64,000 bases of DNA from Atopsyche davidsoni (taxonomy: Eukaryota; Arthropoda; Insecta; Trichoptera; Hydrobiosidae). Position numbers and translations under genes: made by a program. The notes beneath the pieces were generated by a model that worked only from the letters and a program-made list of their open reading frames with translations, was not told where the DNA came from and made no database searches. The number at the start of each line of letters is the position of its first letter. The first letter of the stretch is position 1. The stretch covers positions 13,518,501 through 13,582,500 of the forward strand of contig JAILWY010000027.1 in NCBI GenBank assembly GCA_022113835.1. Reading direction: 5' to 3'. Of the stretch, positions 59,416-64,000 are shown piece by piece.

Positions 59416-62389
59416 GAATACAGATTGCAGTGAATTTATTAAAATTTACACGCAAACATTATTCATAAATCCAGTGAAAAACACGACGCCAAATTGAATT
59501 TAAAAATTACGGTTATCATGTAAGCCTTACAAGGCTCCCGCGTCGAATGTGTCGTTTCGAGACGGGTGGGTCGAGTCGACCGCAGCAAATGCGACACGCA
59601 GAATAGCCTCCTTCTATGTGAGAGGGTCAAAACCGAATCTGGAGGACCGGTTATACAATATTACATATAAATGCTGGGATGTGCGAAGGAGTGCGGTGTC
59701 AGCTGATACAACGCAAGTGCGTAGGAAGAGAACGGGATGCACACAGTGATCTCATAGTGAATTTTTCAAGAATAAATTACCGTATTTGGAATAAATTTAT
59801 TGTTATTTTTATTTCTTGAGACTAGGATTTACTATTTCTTTTCATCATAAATGATAATGTAAGAAACGTGAGTTACGACTACCGTTCAAATAATTGAAAC
59901 ACACGAAACCTCCGAAAAAATTAGGGTAGATGACAAAATTAAAAATTACAACATGACATTCAAAATTACCATGAATCAGTAGTAACACTACGAGCCTAAA
60001 GTGTCTTAAGCTATTGGTGTTTTAAAATAAACATGAGATATAGCAAATAATTACAAAAATCTTAATAAGACTTGTATTCCTTCAGACTTGGTTGACATTT
60101 AAAATACACAAGAAATAGTTTATAGTCTAAGAAATAAATTAAAAAGATAGTGCATGAGTTAAATATCATTCGATAGGTTAAATATCTTTCCCGTTGTTAA
60201 GTTAGCAGTTACAAGAAAACTTGTCGAAATTCAGTTAAAATAATGATAAATGCGACAAAAACTAAATGGCCCGTTAGTTCAGTGGCCTGGCCCAGGGCTC
60301 AGCCTCGCCACTGGACACTGTGCCCGGAATGCCGCCCGCGAGCAGCCACGTGGGGCGCACGAGTGATCACGGGACACGTGTACCTGACTCTTCCTTCGTA
60401 CTGAACCTCGACTATCATATTATAATGAGATGTAAGTAACTTTGAATAATAGAGATGATATATTGATATCTACATTAAATAAGTTTGAAAAAACACGATC
60501 TAACGAAACATCACATGTGATATGTATGCTTACACATTAATTTTTTAATGGATGATACAAATTCGTATTTATAATAAATTGCGTGTATTTTTAAGCCAAC
60601 CGTGTGCAAAGAAATAACGAAGTTTAACTTGACGATAGTATTTGTAAAGAGTGTGTATATAAATACTTTAAAATAAAAGTAAGTTTAGAACGTAAAGCGA
60701 GCAAATTTCACCCTAGTTTGATAATTTGTTTGAGCATTACAATACGCAGCAAGAAGCGAATGATCTCCAAATGAAAAACGTTTCAAGCTCTCATTTATTT
60801 TTACGTATAAGGTCACTTTGATCCAGGTGAAAAAACTCAACAGTACAGAGAATTACTAAAAGTAAGGATATAAATTAAGATACTTAAAATGTCTACCAAT
60901 ATGTAAAGCCACTGCTACCAACGCCATTAAACGCCACTGCTACCAACAAAAACGCTGGGAAAAAGCGACGAATAAACCAAATTTAAAAACATTTAAAATA
61001 TGGTCGAGATTTTTCCCACGAGGGACGCGCCTTCGCAGCCGAGGTGATCGCGGGGCTCCAGCTCGGTGTGTCTAGTAACAAAGTAGTGAAATTGAACAAT
61101 TACAAAACATATATTATGACGACCTTGAGTAGACAATTTTTTAAAATAGAATATTTTTAAAATTTACGCTAATCTTTAGTGTGCACACCGAATATATAAT
61201 TCAGGAAAAAAATTATATCATGTACTAGAATGTCGTTTTATAAGAACCCTGTCATAATATTTTCGTTCACGTTTCCTCGTTTTGAAGATGTCAACTCGTA
61301 TACCAATACGGCGCTGAGAGCCTGAGATACTTTACCTTTAAAGAAGTCAGACACGTTCTATAATGTTTAAATTTATTAAAAAAATACTTAAAAATATATA
61401 TAAATTTGTGAGATTTTCATTTAATCTGAATAAGAATGCCCGAAGACTTCTTTACTTTAAAAAAAACTAATCACAAATATTAATATTTATAAACAAATAA
61501 CTTCCATCAGGTCAAATTTGAAGAATACGGACACAATTGATACATTAAAAGAACATTTAGATAGACGGGGTTAATTAATCCCTCATTTAAGTTTGAGGTA
61601 TAATTTCAAACTGATTTTAAAAGATAATATGACAAAAACTTAAATAACTTTAAAATGTCCTTTTTTACAACTGCCTATTTAAATTTTAAAAGATATGTCA
61701 AATAGAGAAAAATGATTGAATATTACATCAAATTTATTTCGGTGTATTGTTGTTTTTTGTCTCGTTTATTGCGAAAAACAAAGTACCTGCATGTATAATT
61801 TTCGAAATTCTATTTTATGTACAAAATAATCAATTTGATTTAGAAATGTATAATTTTAATTTAAGCGAGTAATAGTTTATTGAAGAGAACTCGTACAGCT
61901 CCATCGACACGAGTCGATGAGTAATAGTCCCACAAAACATAGACATTACCACAGATGAAGCGTACGAAGCATGCGGCCTGGCGTCGCGGATGAGCCGGGG
62001 AGCAGGACGGCTATAATTGTTAGTTGTAAAAATGTAAATTTGAACATGATCATAATGGTTTCCGTTTGGGTACGCATACGGAAAATTCCTAATTTCAAAG
62101 CGGCAGCGGCAAAAAATCGCTGCTATTTATTTATTACGAATGTGCAAAACAGATAGTTTATGAAATTTGGCATCGCAAAATTGGCCCAAACGTCCGACAG
62201 CTCGCTACCGGGATGCTTCAATGTCGGGACGAGAGGTCGGAGTAGATTTATCGTGCCAGACCTGTGCGGAGCATTCCAGCTTTCCAGAAACGAATCGATA
62301 AATACGCTAGTTAGCGCGACGTGCTAAAATAACCTAAATTTACTTATCGGACCGTTAAAATTGGCGGCGAAATAATGCACGCGAGAAAA
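59416..62389. other. AT-rich non-coding DNA with GC patches
   Basis: GC patches lie at about 59530-59740, 60265-60420, 61010-61080, 61965-62000 and 62190-62300. A 15-bp direct repeat, GCCACTGCTACCAAC, occurs twice around 60907-60946. No gene is recognised. Confidence 0.5.
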
Positions 62390-62470
62390 ACGTTCACATT
62401 TGCCACGTGGCGCCGATGCCGCCGACGCCGCCGACGCCGCCGAGGGACGCACCGCATGAGACGCGCCGTG

Positions 62471-62587
62471 GCGTGGCTCAGCGTGGCTCGGCGTGGCTCG
62501 GCATGGCTCGGCGTGGCTCGGCGTGGCTCGGCATGGCTCGGCGTGGCTCGGAATGGCTCGGCGTGGCTCGGCGTGGCTCGGCGTGGC
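62471..62587. repeat. Minisatellite, 10-bp unit, 11 copies
   Basis: The unit is GCGTGGCTCG, with GCATGG and GAATGG variants, in exact 10-bp register, within a GC-rich patch (62390-62610). Just upstream is a short (CGCCGA)n-like run. The overlapping frames on both strands are repeat artefacts. Confidence 0.92.
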
Positions 62588-63784
62588 GCTCTGCCGCAAG
62601 CGCGTCAGAGCCTTTTCGGGAAAAATGTAAATTTGTAGATACTCAGAACTCATAATCGACTGACACAATACCTACTATAGCAGTTTGATTCGAACAGATT
62701 GAAAACATTGTCACCATCAATAAAATCGTATACTCTGCACGCCAGAATGAATGAACTTTAAGCAAGTATTATGCCGGTTAGTCTAAGAATCGCTGTCTAT
62801 TTCACTCGATCACCCCATCAAATTCTTTTAGACTGGCTCAACAATATTTTCAATTAAAGATCGCTTCTTCAAAGATCACATGTAAGATATCTAAGTTGTA
62901 TTATGTTTGTAAGACAGTCACTCCAAAACGTTGAAGAATTTGACGTGGAATAATCTAATCTTGAAAATCAGAAACGCTTATTAAAATTATATTAACAGAG
63001 AGTACAATCAACTATATTGCGATTTCTCAAAAAAGCCATGAATTTTTTTACATGTTTACCAAATATAAAAAATGTACTGTAATTTTTGTACTATTATCAA
63101 CAGACTGTTCGAAGCACCGCAATGCAGTGGCATCTAATAGTACATTTCGGAATTAAATATTAATTTTTTTTTGTTTATTTTGAGGTTTAAATTTATTACA
63201 AAACAATAATATTGTAGACTTTAGAATTATCTGAATTCATAAAAACCTGAATAGCTTACGAGGTGGAATAGGAAGATATCATAAGTGCGAGCGAAGCACT
63301 AAAATAAATAATAAATCAATAACTCGCAGCCTGATCGGCGAGGGCTCTCGACCGAGAACCGAGCCTCCGCGCTCGAACCTCTAGACATTTCACTCGAGAT
63401 TCACGGCTGTTGGGGTTCATCGATAGCGAATCTTTCTGATATCGGATGGGATATAAAAAAAACATCATATTCTTTCTTTTATTTTGATTAGACGGCTCAA
63501 TTACACCGGACCGATTAAAGTTTCAATGCGAACAGAGAAGACATGACTCTATTAAAACATTAAACTGAAAGCAAAGCGGGGACGGCCTCGTTAGCGGGGC
63601 TTCGATCCGATGTACAATGGGCGGTAATTGCGGAGGTGAGGGACGATAGCATCGAGTACGGCAGACCCGCCGGCAGATCGCGTCGGCCGTGGGGAGCAGC
63701 ACTCTCAATAAATGGAATAATTACAGTCGCACGCGCAGATGCGGACTGCGTACGACTTACATTACATACATTCCGCCGTATCGC
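62588..63784. other. AT-rich non-coding DNA with GC patches
   Basis: GC patches lie at about 63330-63430 and from 63575 onward. No gene is recognised. Confidence 0.5.
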
Positions 63785-63852
63785 CCCGCACCCGCACCCG
63801 CACCCGCACCCGCACCCGCACCCGCTCCCGCTCCCGCTCCCGCACCCGCACT
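63785..63852. repeat. (CCGCAC)n(CCGCTC)n hexamer repeat
   Basis: About seven CCGCAC units are followed by three CCGCTC and a return to CCGCAC, inside a GC-rich patch at 63575-63900. Confidence 0.92.
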
Positions 63853-64000
63853 CATCGCGAGGCGACTCGAAGAGCTGCAGAGCCTCAGGAGCCAAGAGCG
63901 GATTTAATTTTTTTATCTCCATACATCGAACAGCAACTATTAGTCAACAGAGTTGAGAAATATGAAGCATATTACATCGGCTGTGTGGGCGAGGTGCAAT
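63853..64000. other. Window edge
   Basis: The end of a GC patch followed by AT-rich sequence; nothing is recognised. Confidence 0.4.

Noticed and set aside
60266..60350. tRNA-like start (TTAGTTCAGTGG resembles an A box)
   Set aside because: No matching B box, anticodon stem or acceptor pairing could be placed.

Overview
The window looks like a stretch of insect nuclear genome, probably lepidopteran, and gene-poor. Four things suggest this. The background is strongly AT-rich and full of (TA)n microsatellites. A degenerate mariner element with a DD34D catalytic triad is present. Many short hairpin-type repeats are present. No bacterial operons, ribosome-binding sites or long open frames are seen. 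The order Lepidoptera is an inference; insect is more secure. I found no complete host protein-coding gene. The best reading is one or more very long introns, or a gene desert around a regulatory gene.

Layout. At 1-11 kb, AT-rich DNA carries GC-rich patches and the densest cluster of a snapback repeat family, including a perfect 124-bp inverted repeat at 6085-6208/6365-6488. At 11-24 kb there is a long (TA)n tract, several GC-rich minisatellites (10-bp, 27-bp, 12-bp, 7-bp and 6-bp units), a perfect 291-bp tandem duplication (19386-19967) and a 60-codon coding-like frame (22852-23034) that may be a retroelement remnant. At 24-32 kb there is mostly unannotated AT-rich DNA plus two more snapback copies. 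At 32-34 kb there is a dead mariner, a compound microsatellite that replaces its 3' end, and a different foldback element. At 34-45 kb there are tandem truncated snapback copies, an 11-bp minisatellite, a TATA-initiator pair, hairpins, a second foldback element and a hAT-like non-autonomous element. At 45-64 kb there is AT-rich DNA with GC patches, a G-U-containing hairpin that could be an RNA, three more (TA)n or minisatellite tracts and further snapback copies.

Three observations deserve most attention. (1) The snapback family has arms of up to 124 bp, but only one end carries an extra tail of about 45 bp. Some copies are flanked by 10-15-bp direct repeats and some are cut short at the tailless side, which resembles retroposition more than a cut-and-paste MITE. 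(2) Five places combine a pyrimidine-rich acceptor ending in CAG with an immediately following GTAAG or GTGAG donor. That is the architecture of recursive splice sites inside long introns: two on the plus strand and three on the minus strand. (3) About sixty GC-rich patches of 50-300 bp recur roughly once per kilobase. Several contain homeodomain-like ATAAA/TTAAT motifs and most of the minisatellites, as expected for clustered regulatory elements.

All calls were made by reading the sequence; no similarity search or folding program was run.
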